A stretch of 64,000 nucleotides of DNA from Euzebya rosea. GTDB taxonomy: Bacteria; Actinomycetota; Nitriliruptoria; Euzebyales; Euzebyaceae. Location: contig NZ_PGDQ01000002.1 in assembly GCF_003073135.1 (NCBI RefSeq), positions 186,001 to 250,000 of the forward strand. The letters are read 5' to 3'. Made by a program: the position numbers and the translations under genes. The notes under the pieces were generated by a model. The model made no database searches, was not told the DNA's origin, and was given only the letters and a program-made list of their open reading frames with translations. Position 1 is the first letter of the stretch; the number at the start of each line of letters is the position of its first letter. Below are positions 17,760-26,710 of the stretch, piece after piece.

Positions 17760-18145
17760 ATGGGTCTCCCTCCATAGACGGACCCTCAGTCTCGCACGGG
17801 TGTGCGAAGCCGAATCCCAGCGGAACGGATCTTGAACTCGCACTCGCCAAGTCGCCCCGATCCAGGTCGGGTGCGCACCGGCTCACCCGTCTCAGCGGTC
17901 GCGACACGTACCGGCGGTAGCCCTCAGCCGTGACGATGATCGTGGGCTTCGTCAAGGCCGTTGGCATGTTGGCGTGTGGATTCCCGCTTCGTCTTGCGGA
18001 GGCCGAAAGGCTGGTGAACGTGGCTAGCCACCGTGCAGTGCCTTGATACGCGCTGGGTCGGGGTGGTCTCGTGGCTTCGCAGTCGGGAGCCAGACGACCC
18101 GTGCGACCGTGAACGGTGAGTCTTGGGTATGGCTGTCCCCGGGGG
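17760..18145. other. Stretch between the CWB2 gene and the relaxase 3' end
   Basis: No convincing coding frame and no clear terminator was found. The right part is more GC-rich, marking the switch from accessory cargo to the relaxase module. Confidence 0.4.
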
Positions 18146-21100
18146 TCACATGGTCGGGCCTGATGGAGTGCGTGCGATCTGGGTGGGGGTCGGCGGACGT
18201 TGGCCGGGTCCCGCGTCCCGGCGTTGGAGGACACGAAGGGCTCGAACTGCTTCTCGGCGGTCAGGGTGGGATTTGTTGCCCGGGTCCTGACCCAGTGGCG
18301 TGTGGTCGGTGATGCGGTGGCGGTCACGGTAGGTCGCGACGGCTCGTGCGTGGGTCCACCAGGTGCGCCGCCGCTCGGGGTCTGGCGGTGGTGGGGTGAG
18401 GTGGCGGATCCAGGGTTGTCGTTGTTCGATGGCGGACCGGAGCGCCTTGTCGGCATGCTGTTCGAGGAGGCGGTAACGCTGTCGGAGCGCACGGGTCGTC
18501 GCGTCGGATTGCTGGGATCGGGTGGCGCCGATGGCCTCGTGTTCGGCAGTGAGTTGGGCCGCGGTGTTCCAGCGGGCCTGTTCGTCGGCGATGGCCTCGT
18601 GAGCGGAGCGGGCCGCGCCGTGGCGGCTGAGTATCCGGGCGAGGACGGCGTCGCCAGGGGTGGCGGCGGGGCCCAGATGGGGTTCAGCGGTTGGCTGGTC
18701 TGTCGCGGTGTAGACGTGGTTGGCGGTGCGCCCGCGGGTGAGGGCGACGTAGAGCTGCTCGCGGGTCATCGCGGGCGTGGCGATGGTGTGGGCGGTGTCG
18801 ACCGTTGAGCCTTGGGTTCGGTGGACGGTGATGGCGTAGCCGAGGTCGACATGCCGCGCGGCGTAGTCCGCGGGAATCCGGACGGTGGCGGCAGGCTGGC
18901 CGGGGCGGTGGGCGGTGAGGCTGCCGTCGGTATGGGTGGCGGTGACGGTCCAGCGGTCGCCGTTGCGTACCCATTTGCCGTCGCTGGATTGAAGGGTGCG
19001 GCGGTTGCGGCGGGTGAGGATCCACTCGCCAGCGCTGGCCGTGGCTCCGTCCCGCAGCGGCACCCCGTGCTGAGCCGATACGTCGCCGTTGGCCTGGCGG
19101 TCCAGGCGAGCGCGCCGGTTGAGCGTGGTGACCTGGTCGTTGTCGGCGGCGATGAGCACCGAGGTGTGGCCGTCGGCCAGGTCGTTGCGCCAGGCCAGGT
19201 ATGCCTGTTCGATCATGTCGTCTGTGGCACCGTCATGGATGCGGCCGTGCTCGCGATAGGTGTCGATGACCGCGGGGTCGCCGTCGCGGAGGCGTTGGGT
19301 GGCGTGGCGTTCCCAGTGGTGATGGAACCGGTGGATCTGGGTGAGGCGGGGATGGTCTGGTCGGTCCCGGGCGAGCAGGCCGAGGGCGCCGCCGGCACCA
19401 ACCCCGCCGAGCTGGTGGGGGTCGCCCACCAGCAGCACCTTCGCTCGCTGCTGTTCGGCGTGGCCGGTGATGAGGTCCAGGGTGCGGGTGGAGGCCAGCG
19501 ACGCCTCGTCGACGATGACGAGCTGGCCGGGCCGGAACCGCCGGCGGCCGTGGAGGTGCTCGTGGGTCCACTTGGCCGTGTTCTCCGTGGCGATGCCAAG
19601 ATCATCGGCCAGGACCTGCGCGGCAGCCGCGCTCGGGGCGAGCCCGATGACCGCCCCGGCCCCGCGGGTGTGTTCCCAGGTCTGACGGAGGGCGGCGAGG
19701 GTGGTGGTCTTGCCGGCCCCGGCGGGGCCGATGAGCAGATCGAGCTGACGGCCCGACGTGGCGATGTCCGCAACAGCGGCGAGCTGGTCCTGGGACAGCC
19801 CCGACCCGGATGCGACGACCGGCTGGCTGGCGAGTCGTGGTGACGCGGTGCGGCTGCGGTCGAGCAGCCGGTCTTCGGCCGCCACGAGGGCGTGGGAGGT
19901 GTAGCGGGTGGCGTGCTTCGGGCGGAGGCGGCCGGTGCCATCCGGGCGTTGCAGCTCGGCTGGCACCGCGGTTTCGGGTGGGGTGACCCGCAGCGACGCC
20001 CGCTCTGCGGCCTCGACAAGTTGCTCGATCGCGTGGTTGCGTGCGTGGGGGGTTGCGAAGCGCAGGTGCATGGTCTGGCGGGTGGCTTCGGCGTGCAGGT
20101 TCCACCGGGTCCAGGTCGATCGCTTCTCCGACACGTGATCGAGCACGACCAGGGCGTAGCCCTCGACTGCCTCGGCTGGCAGCTCCTCGATGACTTCCGG
20201 GGACCCTGTGGGAGGGCAGAGCCAGGCTGGGTCGAACCCGAGCAGCGACCGAGCCCGGTCGGCCCACCGGCTGGTCAGCTCGGCCAGGGAGTGCTGGGTC
20301 TTGCCGGGCCGAGTTGCCAAGGTGGCCTGCTGCCGAAGCTTGATGACGGTCGCTGGCGTTGGGCCAACGCCGTGCGTCGCGCGGAAGTCGGCGACAAGCC
20401 GGTCGGTCGCGGTGTCGATGGAGCGGCTGCGGGAGGAGAAGGTCTTGACCAGCTCGTCGGGGACACCGGCGATCTCCCACGCGGGGTTGCGGTCGGCGCC
20501 GCGGGTGCGCCCTTCCCATTGCACGCCGAGGTCGGCGCTGAGCCGGTCGGCAAGCGCGGCGTTGTAGCGCTCGGACAGCGCGACCAGGGCGTGGTGCACG
20601 GGGCGGCTGTCGAGGCTTCGCCACTTGCCGTCGGAGGTCGTGCAGACCTTGTTGGCGATGACGACATGGGTGTGGAGCTGCGGGTCGCCGGTGCGGGAGT
20701 CGTAGTGGTCGAAGGCGGTCGCGATCAGGCCGTCGACGTCGAGCTGGACCACGCCGGCCCTGCCGGCGCGGGTCGCGGCGACCTCGCGCTCCATCAACTC
20801 CACGACGTCGCCGATGGCGGCGTGATGGGCGGCCACGATCCGCTCCCGGACCTCGGGAGGTGCGAGGGCCCACCACACCGACACCGACTTGGGGGCGGAG
20901 AAGGTCAGGTCGAACCCGGCCACCGCCCGCCTGGTCGGCCGGGACGCCTCCTCTTGTTCGATGCGCTGCACGGCCGAGGCCCGCTGCTCCGTGCCGAGCC
21001 CACCGTCCAGCGAGGCGACCCTGGCGCCGACCCGCTCCGCGGGACTCTTGTACTGGGGGAACGCCTGGCCGAGGGCGTCGCCGGTGACCGGGTCACGGCC

Positions 21101-21325
21101 GGCGCCGAGCAGCCGGGCCATCTGGTCCTCGGTGACCTCGTCGCCCGGCTCCAGGCCGAGGGCGGCCAGTCCGGCGCCGAGCCACCGGCCTGGTGGGGTG
21201 CCGGTCTGGGCGTAGTACTCGGCCAGCGGCAGCGACCGGTCGCGCGGCCCGTCGGCGACGGCGACGGAGGCGGTCAGGTAGCGGTAGCCGTCCCCGGCTG
21301 ACATCGCGCGTAGGGATACCGTCAC
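18146..21325 (-). CDS. MobF-family (TrwC/TraI-type) conjugative relaxase-helicase
   Basis: 1059 residues from GTG at 21325 (MTVSLRAMSAGDGYRYL), which matches the usual start of the family; the open frame continues upstream without meaning. Relaxase domain: FSAPKSVSV (142-150), H207 and the metal-binding HTHVVIAN around H218/H220. Helicase domain (RecD2-like): GPAGAGKTT near 532, VIVDEASL, GDPHQLGGVGAGG and a late HRTQGSTVD. It nicks at an origin of transfer and unwinds the strand to be passed to a recipient. The far C-terminus is Arg/Gln-rich and charged. Tyr residues at 14 and 16 are candidate nucleophiles. Confidence 0.93.
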   Translation of the reverse strand: MTVSLRAMSAGDGYRYLTASVAVADGPRDRSLPLAEYYAQTGTPPGRWLGAGLAALGLEPGDEVTEDQMARLLGAGRDPVTGDALGQAFPQYKSPAERVGARVASLDGGLGTEQRASAVQRIEQEEASRPTRRAVAGFDLTFSAPKSVSVWWALAPPEVRERIVAAHHAAIGDVVELMEREVAATRAGRAGVVQLDVDGLIATAFDHYDSRTGDPQLHTHVVIANKVCTTSDGKWRSLDSRPVHHALVALSERYNAALADRLSADLGVQWEGRTRGADRNPAWEIAGVPDELVKTFSSRSRSIDTATDRLVADFRATHGVGPTPATVIKLRQQATLATRPGKTQHSLAELTSRWADRARSLLGFDPAWLCPPTGSPEVIEELPAEAVEGYALVVLDHVSEKRSTWTRWNLHAEATRQTMHLRFATPHARNHAIEQLVEAAERASLRVTPPETAVPAELQRPDGTGRLRPKHATRYTSHALVAAEDRLLDRSRTASPRLASQPVVASGSGLSQDQLAAVADIATSGRQLDLLIGPAGAGKTTTLAALRQTWEHTRGAGAVIGLAPSAAAAQVLADDLGIATENTAKWTHEHLHGRRRFRPGQLVIVDEASLASTRTLDLITGHAEQQRAKVLLVGDPHQLGGVGAGGALGLLARDRPDHPRLTQIHRFHHHWERHATQRLRDGDPAVIDTYREHGRIHDGATDDMIEQAYLAWRNDLADGHTSVLIAADNDQVTTLNRRARLDRQANGDVSAQHGVPLRDGATASAGEWILTRRNRRTLQSSDGKWVRNGDRWTVTATHTDGSLTAHRPGQPAATVRIPADYAARHVDLGYAITVHRTQGSTVDTAHTIATPAMTREQLYVALTRGRTANHVYTATDQPTAEPHLGPAATPGDAVLARILSRHGAARSAHEAIADEQARWNTAAQLTAEHEAIGATRSQQSDATTRALRQRYRLLEQHADKALRSAIEQRQPWIRHLTPPPPDPERRRTWWTHARAVATYRDRHRITDHTPLGQDPGNKSHPDRREAVRALRVLQRRDAGPGQRPPTPTQIARTPSGPTM

Positions 21326-21623
21326 CGCTCCACCACCCGACACGTCTGTCCCATGCCAGGTAGGTGCGCCGACCGGCCCACCGCACCGGAGGTGCCAGAG
21401 GTGTGTCAGTCGTCTCGGGGGTGGGTGGATGTGCGCATCTGCTGGGTGGTGAGGTGGCGACGTAGCTGGTGACCGTGTCGACAATCGACGTGCCGGACGA
21501 GGTCGCGGCACGGTTGAGGACCGAGGCCGAACGTCATGGTGGGCCGTCCGCCACCGAGCCCTTGCGGTGCCGCCGATTCGGCGCCACCGGCACGAGTAGT
21601 CCAGCGATCACGGAGCGCGACGG
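21326..21623. other. Region upstream of the relaxase: candidate oriT and antitoxin-like scrap
   Basis: A dyad GCACC-GGA-GGTGC lies at 21383-21395, ~60 bases upstream of the relaxase start, where MobF origins of transfer are often found. No nick-site consensus could be recognised. A frame from 21469 on the plus strand begins like a ribbon-helix-helix antitoxin (STIDVPDEVAARLRTEAERHGG) but loses protein character after ~25 codons, so it is at most a remnant. Confidence 0.35.
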
Positions 21624-22814
21624 TCAGTCGTCGGAGTCGCGCGGGCCGAAGACGTTGTCGAGCAGGTCCGCGGTGGCGGGGTTCACCATCTCGTTGCGCT
21701 TGATGTAGTGGCGGATGGTGATCCTGGGGTCGGTGTGGCCCAGCAGCTCGGCGGCCAGGTCGACGGTGGCCTGCTCGTTGACCGCGGTGGCCACGGTGCG
21801 GCGGATCATGTGCGGGGTCACGCCCTCGATGCCGGCCAAGTCCATCGCCGAGCGGAGCTGCCGTCGGACGTTGTGGGGTGACAAGGGGCCGCCGTCGCGG
21901 TTGCAGAACAGCAGCGAGTCAAGCGACCGGTCCTCCAGCGCCACCAGCCGCCGGCGAACCGCCGCCGCACAGAACGACGGCAGCGCCACCGTCCGCACCG
22001 ACCGGTTTGTCTTGGGGCGGTCCTGCCGCACGAACGGGCTGTTGCGCCCACCCACCACCGTCCCCGCCAGCCGGATCGTCGGCGGCGACGACGTCACGTC
22101 GACGTCCCGACGCCGAATCGCCAACGTCTCGCCGATCCGCGCGGAAGTGCCCAGCATGACCTCCACCAGCAGGCCGAGCTGCCCGTCGGGCTTGGGTCCC
22201 GACGCGGACTGGCCGCGCTCCCAGTAGCGGATCGCCGCCCGCACGGCGTTGACCTCGACCGACGTCAGCGCGGTCGGCGTGGACGGTGGCCGGCGCAGCC
22301 GGGACACATGATCCATGGGGTTGCGCGGGAGGATCTCGTGGCGCACGGCCAAGGAGAACGCCAACCGCAGCACCACACGAGCCTGCCTCGCGCGGTTGTA
22401 GCTCTGCTTGCCCAAGTGCTTGATGAAGGAGTCGCAGCGGGCCACACCGATCTCCCGCAGCGTCAGCTCCTCGAACGCCGGGAGCACCAGCGTGCGCATG
22501 TTGCGCTCGTAGGTGTTGCGGGTGCTGGAGGCCAGGTGCCCCTCCAGCTCCAGGTCGTGCAACCAGTACTCGACCAGGTCAACGAACCGGCTGTCGGGGG
22601 TCAGCTCGGTGAAGGTGGGCTGGACCAGCGACCGCTCGGCCAGCTTGGCCTTCAGCGCAAACTCCGCCGCCCGCTGGGTCCTTGCGGTGGCCTGGACCCG
22701 GCGGAGCCTGCCGTCCCAGTCGCGGTAGCGAGTCCTCGCCTGGACCTTGCCGTTCTCGAGCGTGGTGAACTCCAGCTCGCCGAACGTCCCGATCGGGGTC
22801 CGGGGCCTACCCAC
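21624..22814 (-). CDS. Tyrosine recombinase/integrase of the tRNA-Pro island
   Basis: 396 residues, GTG start. N-terminal arm-binding beta region (~10-55), SAM-like core-binding helices (~75-170), catalytic domain with R226 (TSARIGET), K268, H335xxR338 (HMIRRT), H360 (LGHTDPR) and Tyr370 (RHY). All catalytic residues are present, so it should be active. The excisionase-like gene ends six bases before its start. It is GC-rich like the host, unlike the left part of the island. Confidence 0.94.
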   Translation of the reverse strand: MGRPRTPIGTFGELEFTTLENGKVQARTRYRDWDGRLRRVQATARTQRAAEFALKAKLAERSLVQPTFTELTPDSRFVDLVEYWLHDLELEGHLASSTRNTYERNMRTLVLPAFEELTLREIGVARCDSFIKHLGKQSYNRARQARVVLRLAFSLAVRHEILPRNPMDHVSRLRRPPSTPTALTSVEVNAVRAAIRYWERGQSASGPKPDGQLGLLVEVMLGTSARIGETLAIRRRDVDVTSSPPTIRLAGTVVGGRNSPFVRQDRPKTNRSVRTVALPSFCAAAVRRRLVALEDRSLDSLLFCNRDGGPLSPHNVRRQLRSAMDLAGIEGVTPHMIRRTVATAVNEQATVDLAAELLGHTDPRITIRHYIKRNEMVNPATADLLDNVFGPRDSDD

Positions 22815-22820
22815 GGCCCG

Positions 22821-23057
22821 TCACCGCCCCGAGCCCGGCGGGCCGGCTGTACCGGGCGGCTCCGCCTGCGCGTCCACCCACTCCTTCACGTCGACGGCGG
22901 TGAACCGCAGGCGCTTGCCGATGCGACGCGCCCTCGGCCCCCGGCCGTGCACCCGCCAGTCGTAGATGGTCTGCCGGGGGACGTCGAGGTAGGCGGCCAG
23001 GTCCTCGACAGTCAGCAGCTGTTCCAGCCCGAGCTGGGCGATCTGATCGGTGTCCAT
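22821..23057 (-). CDS. xis: Excisionase-type MerR-like helix-turn-helix protein
   Basis: 78 residues from ATG at 23057 (a start 15 bases further upstream is also possible). The core LLTVEDLAAYLDVPRQTIYDW...RARRIGKRLRFTAVDVKEWVD is the winged-helix DNA-binding domain shared by actinobacterial Xis/RDF proteins. Placed directly before the integrase, it should bend att DNA and favour excision, and may control the int promoter. Confidence 0.88.
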   Translation of the reverse strand: MDTDQIAQLGLEQLLTVEDLAAYLDVPRQTIYDWRVHGRGPRARRIGKRLRFTAVDVKEWVDAQAEPPGTAGPPGSGR

Positions 23058-23239
23058 ACCGAACAGGTGCACAGCCCGCCCCAGACGACTTCGGCCCCCT
23101 CGGAACCAAGACCGAACAGGCCGAGAGCAGCCGATGTGGACCCCGAGAACGCCCGAGTAAATGGAGGGTTCTTGACAACTTGCGCATGTCCACCTGCCTG
23201 GTGGTCACGGCATCCGCGGGTCAAACACGGGGTTTTCGC
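23058..23239. promoter_or_regulatory. Intergenic region between excisionase and tRNA-Pro fragments
   Basis: No gene. Integrase and excisionase binding sites and the xis-int promoter should lie here. A perfect ttgaca is seen at 23172-23177 on the plus strand, but without a matching -10, so no promoter is called. Confidence 0.3.
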
Positions 23240-23292
23240 GTCGGGACGGCCGGATTCGAACCGGCGACCCCCGCCACCCAAAGGCGGTGCGC
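23240..23292 (-). pseudogene. Partial tRNA-Pro copy (third att-like copy)
   Basis: Identical over 53 bp to 23349-23401 in the intact tRNA-Pro: D-arm end, anticodon arm with TGG, T-arm and acceptor 3' strand. The acceptor 5' strand and the start of the D-arm are replaced by unrelated sequence, so it cannot fold as a complete tRNA. It most likely marks an older or tandem integration event. Confidence 0.85.
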
Positions 23293-23337
23293 CATCCAAC
23301 ACTGCCGCGACGTCGCTCGCGGGACGTGGGCGGCAGT

Positions 23338-23383
23338 CCAACGGGAAAGTCGGGACGGCCGGATTCGAACCGGCGACCCCCGC
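23338..23383. repeat. Proximal att copy of the island at tRNA-Pro
   Basis: 46 bp identical to 13576-13621. It spans the 3' half of tRNA-Pro and 12 bases downstream of it. Confidence 0.92.
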
Positions 23384-23423
23384 CACCCAAAGGCGGTGCG
23401 CTACCAGGCTGCGCCACGTCCCG
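23350..23423 (-). tRNA. tRNA-Pro(TGG)
   Basis: The reverse strand reads acceptor CGGGACG pairing with CGTCCCG (the C1-G72 pair is typical of bacterial tRNA-Pro), anticodon stem CCGCC/GGCGG with loop TTTGGGT (TGG), T-arm GCCGG-TTCGAAT-CCGGC, discriminator A. CCA is not encoded. Confidence 0.95.
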
Positions 23424-23481
23424 ATGGGACCGTCTCCGGTCCCTGAGCGGCCAACAGTACCCGAGGACGCCCGCCAGCGGG

Positions 23482-26283
23482 TCAGCCGTGGCGCAGCGCG
23501 CCGGCCAGTGCCACCACCAGCTCGCCCAGCCGGTCCCCCCAGATCGCCCGGTGTGCGGTGCGGATCGGCCATCCGTTGGCGGTCAGCTCCAGCTGCCGCC
23601 GGACGTGCAGATGTGGCCCGTCCGGGTGCAGGCGGGTGACCACACCCAGGTACCGCGTGCCCTCGTGGAGCACCAGGTCCACGGCGTGGCGGCCGACCGG
23701 GTATGGGGCGGCCACCTCAACCCCGGCGTCGAGGAGTCCTTCGGCCACGGTTGCGGTCCACCGGTCGACCGACCCGATTCCGCTCGGCGGCGGTGGTGGA
23801 TGGTCGACCTGGTCCAGGTAGTCCGCGACCAGGGACCCCGACGGCGGCGCGGCCGACAGGACGACCTCCATGCGTTCTCGCGCCCTCGTCGCGAAGACCG
23901 CGAACAGGTTGGGGTCGTCGACGAACCGCCAGGTCCTCGGCCCGTCGTCGGCCCCGACGCCGAGCGAGGCCAGGACCACGTCGCGTTCCATGCCCTGGAA
24001 GGCGTGCACGGTGCCGACCCGCAGGCCGAGCTCGTCGATCCCACGACGCTTGAGGATCGTCAGGGCGGCATCCTCCAGGGCATCCGCCTGGGCCCGGAAC
24101 GGTGAGATGACCCCGACGCTCGTCGCCCCGTCCCGCCACAGCTGTCGGAGGCGGTCGATCACCCAGACAACCTCGGCCTCCACGACCTTGCGGTCGTTGC
24201 GGGCGCCCTCGACGCGGACCACCTCGATGCGGTCCTGCCGGTCCGTCAGGGGGGTGCGGGTGGCGACGGTCACCTCGCCCCGGTACAGCTCGCGTCCCAC
24301 CCACGCGAACAGGTGCGGCGCGGACCGGAAGTGCTCGTCCAGCGTCCGGACCGGCGCGGATGCCGCGGCCACGTCGAAGATCGAGCTGTCCCGCACGTCC
24401 AGCTTGGCCTGCAGTGCAGCCGACGCCCCCGGGGCATGCACGCGGATGGCCTCCTTCACCGCCTCACCCGCCACGAACGAGACGTGGCGCAGCTGCTGGG
24501 GGTCACCGACGACCACCGCCCGGGCGCCTCGCAGCAACGCCGCCGCCGCACGCGGCTGGTCGATCGACGACGCCTCGTCGAGCACGACAAGGTCGAACAT
24601 GGCGGGCTCGAGCGGCAGCAGGTCGTCGATGTCGGCCAACGTGCCGAGCCACACCGGCAGGGGCACCGTCACCTGCTGGCCCACCAGGGTGGCCAGCTGC
24701 GCCCGCCGTTTCGCCCGACCGGCCCGCAGGGCCAGCGCCAGGACGCCGAGCGTTCCCCGGGCTGCCTTGCCGAGCCGCTGCTCGCTGCGGGCCATGGCGT
24801 CCATCCACTCGCCCGTGCGCTCCTCGACGTCGTGCTGCGCCGCGGCCAGCTCGGACCAGTCGATGCCGTCCAGCAGCGGGTCGGGGCTGGCATGCAGCCG
24901 CCGGACCGCCGCGGCCAGCCGCGCCACGGCGGCCAGCTCCTCCTCGGTAGGGGAGGCCACCCCGAGCGAGGTCGTCAACGACGACCAGGCCCGGCGGGCA
25001 CCCGGCCGCCACCAGGGCGGCTGGGCCCGACCCGTTCGCTCCAGCAACGACTCGACGGTGAACAGGTCGGCGGTGGCCACGCCGGGCAGGCGCTGGCGCA
25101 GCTGCCGGGCCTCCGGACCGTCGCCCAGCAACGTCATGCCGGCCAGCGCATCGGCGGCGTCCAGCCACGTGGCGTCGCGATGTCGGCGGGCCTGCTGCAT
25201 CGCCGCATGGCGCTGCAGCACCTCCGCGCTGGGGACGGCCTGCGGCTCGCCGGCGGCAAGGCGACGGGCAAGCGCCCACCGCCGGTCGCTGGACCCGAAG
25301 ACCAACGGGTCCGGGCCGGGCCGCCGGTCCAGCAGCTCGGAGATGGCCTCGACCGTCGCGTCGGCCTTGGCGGCAACGAGCACGGACCGGCCGTGGGCGA
25401 CGGCGTCCCCCACGATCGCCGCGATGGTGTGGGTCTTGCCCGTCCCCGGCGCACCGGCGATCACCGTCACCGGTTCGGTTCGACTCGCCACCACCGCCTC
25501 GTGCTGCGCTTCGCTCAGCCGGTAGGCGCTGGACAGGTCCGGACCGGGCGACGGACCGGCCGGCGGGGGGTGGTCCAGGTACAACGAGTGCAGGGCCGTC
25601 CACCTCGTGCCGACCGTGGTGTGCCACTCCGCGAGCGCCGCGGCAGGGCTGAACTCCGGGCGCGACCCCAGCGCGAAGAGGCCTGCCCCGAGCACGAGCC
25701 GCAACCCGACCGAGTCGCGCAGGGTCGAGGGGCGACCGACCGGTGCGATGACCGCCGGCGGGTCATAGCCGATGGCGTCGACCACGCGGCGCAGGTGGGC
25801 CAGTACCCCCTCGGCGGCGGGCATCCGGTCGGCTGGCACGTCCTCGCCGAGTCCCTCGAGCACGCCGACGCCCCAGTCGACGTCTTCCTCCAGCCGGGCA
25901 CGGACGTGGCGGTCGCCGACGAGCGGGGTCAGCTCGACGTCCCCTGCCCGACGCAGCGCGTTGCCGACCACGACCACGGGGACGGTGACCAGCGGCTCGA
26001 ACCACTTGCCCAGGGGCCCCTCCGCGTCGGTGGCGCCGGTCAGGAACCCCAGGCCGACCCGCAGCGACCGTGTCTGGGGGCGGATCGCGTCGACCGCACC
26101 GAACCGGGCCGCCAGGTCGGGGTCGATGGGGACCGACCCCGGACGGTCGGGGGTGGCGGTGCCCAGCGCCGGGACGACGCCCATCGGCAGCCATGCGAAG
26201 TGGTCGGGGACCTGGCTGGACGACGAGCCGCCCTGTCCCGCGGCGGCGGCCATCTCCTCCAGCACCGACAGCACGCCGTGCAC
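23482..26283 (-). CDS. SF1 (Upf1-like) DNA/RNA helicase with Vsr-like C-terminal segment
   Basis: About 933 residues from GTG at 26283. An upstream ATG at 26397 is open but overlaps the divergent gene, so the start is uncertain. Seen: a ~250-residue N-terminal region, Walker A GAPGTGKTH near 276, a long helical insertion (~330-560), Walker B VVLDEASS, GDPQQLRHVSF, HFRSAP, VGTVHAFQGMERD and a final FATRARERMEVV. The last ~90 residues (VGRHAVDLVLHEGTRYLGV... WPIRTAHRAIW) resemble the DUF559/Vsr restriction-like fold that follows the helicase in related proteins. Substrate and role are unknown; RNA/DNA processing or defence is possible. It lies just outside the island end. Confidence 0.85.
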   Translation of the reverse strand: MHGVLSVLEEMAAAAGQGGSSSSQVPDHFAWLPMGVVPALGTATPDRPGSVPIDPDLAARFGAVDAIRPQTRSLRVGLGFLTGATDAEGPLGKWFEPLVTVPVVVVGNALRRAGDVELTPLVGDRHVRARLEEDVDWGVGVLEGLGEDVPADRMPAAEGVLAHLRRVVDAIGYDPPAVIAPVGRPSTLRDSVGLRLVLGAGLFALGSRPEFSPAAALAEWHTTVGTRWTALHSLYLDHPPPAGPSPGPDLSSAYRLSEAQHEAVVASRTEPVTVIAGAPGTGKTHTIAAIVGDAVAHGRSVLVAAKADATVEAISELLDRRPGPDPLVFGSSDRRWALARRLAAGEPQAVPSAEVLQRHAAMQQARRHRDATWLDAADALAGMTLLGDGPEARQLRQRLPGVATADLFTVESLLERTGRAQPPWWRPGARRAWSSLTTSLGVASPTEEELAAVARLAAAVRRLHASPDPLLDGIDWSELAAAQHDVEERTGEWMDAMARSEQRLGKAARGTLGVLALALRAGRAKRRAQLATLVGQQVTVPLPVWLGTLADIDDLLPLEPAMFDLVVLDEASSIDQPRAAAALLRGARAVVVGDPQQLRHVSFVAGEAVKEAIRVHAPGASAALQAKLDVRDSSIFDVAAASAPVRTLDEHFRSAPHLFAWVGRELYRGEVTVATRTPLTDRQDRIEVVRVEGARNDRKVVEAEVVWVIDRLRQLWRDGATSVGVISPFRAQADALEDAALTILKRRGIDELGLRVGTVHAFQGMERDVVLASLGVGADDGPRTWRFVDDPNLFAVFATRARERMEVVLSAAPPSGSLVADYLDQVDHPPPPPSGIGSVDRWTATVAEGLLDAGVEVAAPYPVGRHAVDLVLHEGTRYLGVVTRLHPDGPHLHVRRQLELTANGWPIRTAHRAIWGDRLGELVVALAGALRHG

Positions 26284-26395
26284 CCCCACCGGCGGCCGGC
26301 CGGGGGGCGGACCGAGCGGTGGCTGGTGAACGGGACCCACGAGGGCCGCACCATAGAACCTGCGGGACCGGTGGCGAGAACGCACACTGCATCCC

Positions 26396-26599
26396 ATGAA
26401 CGTCCCCGACCAGATCGTGTGTGTGGAGTGCCGCGGAACCTGCCATCGGCTGGGTCACGTCCCGCCGGAGGGATGGGAACCGGGTGACTGGGTCGCCTAC
26501 CGCTGCGGCGACTGCATGGATCGCTTCGACCTGCAGCTGGTCGACGACACCGACGAGGACGACGACGTCCACCACGCGACCGGCCCGTACGGTCGCTGA
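26396..26599 (+). CDS. Small zinc-finger-like protein
   Basis: 67 residues, ATG. Two Cys pairs (CVECRGTC at 9-16 and CGDC at 37-40) form a likely treble-clef or rubredoxin-like zinc site; the tail is acidic (DDTDEDDDVHH). It is divergent from the helicase gene and precedes tig by ~110 bases. Function unknown. Confidence 0.72.
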   Translation: MNVPDQIVCVECRGTCHRLGHVPPEGWEPGDWVAYRCGDCMDRFDLQLVDDTDEDDDVHHATGPYGR

Positions 26600-26710
26600 C
26601 CGGCGGGTGCGCGCGGACGCCGACCGATGGGCGAGTGCCGGGCCGCCTGACGGCGCGTACGATCCGGCGTTCAGTCCCCACACCGCCAACCCCCAGTTCG
26701 AGGCACAACA

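Larger units (their letters stand above)
13576..23383. mobile_element. Mobilisable integrative element in tRNA-Pro (~9.8 kb)
   Basis: Delimited by perfect 46-bp repeats, with integrase and excisionase at the tRNA end and a MobF relaxase-helicase next to them. No coupling protein or type IV secretion genes are present, so it is probably mobilised by a co-resident conjugative element. Cargo: an IS110 relic, a zinc-ribbon/PD-(D/E)XK/HNH operon, and a secreted CWB2 protein. The left 3 kb is clearly richer in A/T than the relaxase and integrase part, which suggests a mosaic origin. Confidence 0.88.

Noticed and set aside
21469-21708. Ribbon-helix-helix antitoxin gene
   Set aside because: Only ~25 N-terminal codons look antitoxin-like, no toxin follows, and the rest is antisense to the integrase end.
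23240-23292. A second functional tRNA-Pro gene
   Set aside because: The acceptor 5' strand and most of the D-arm are missing, so it cannot fold; treated as an integration scar.
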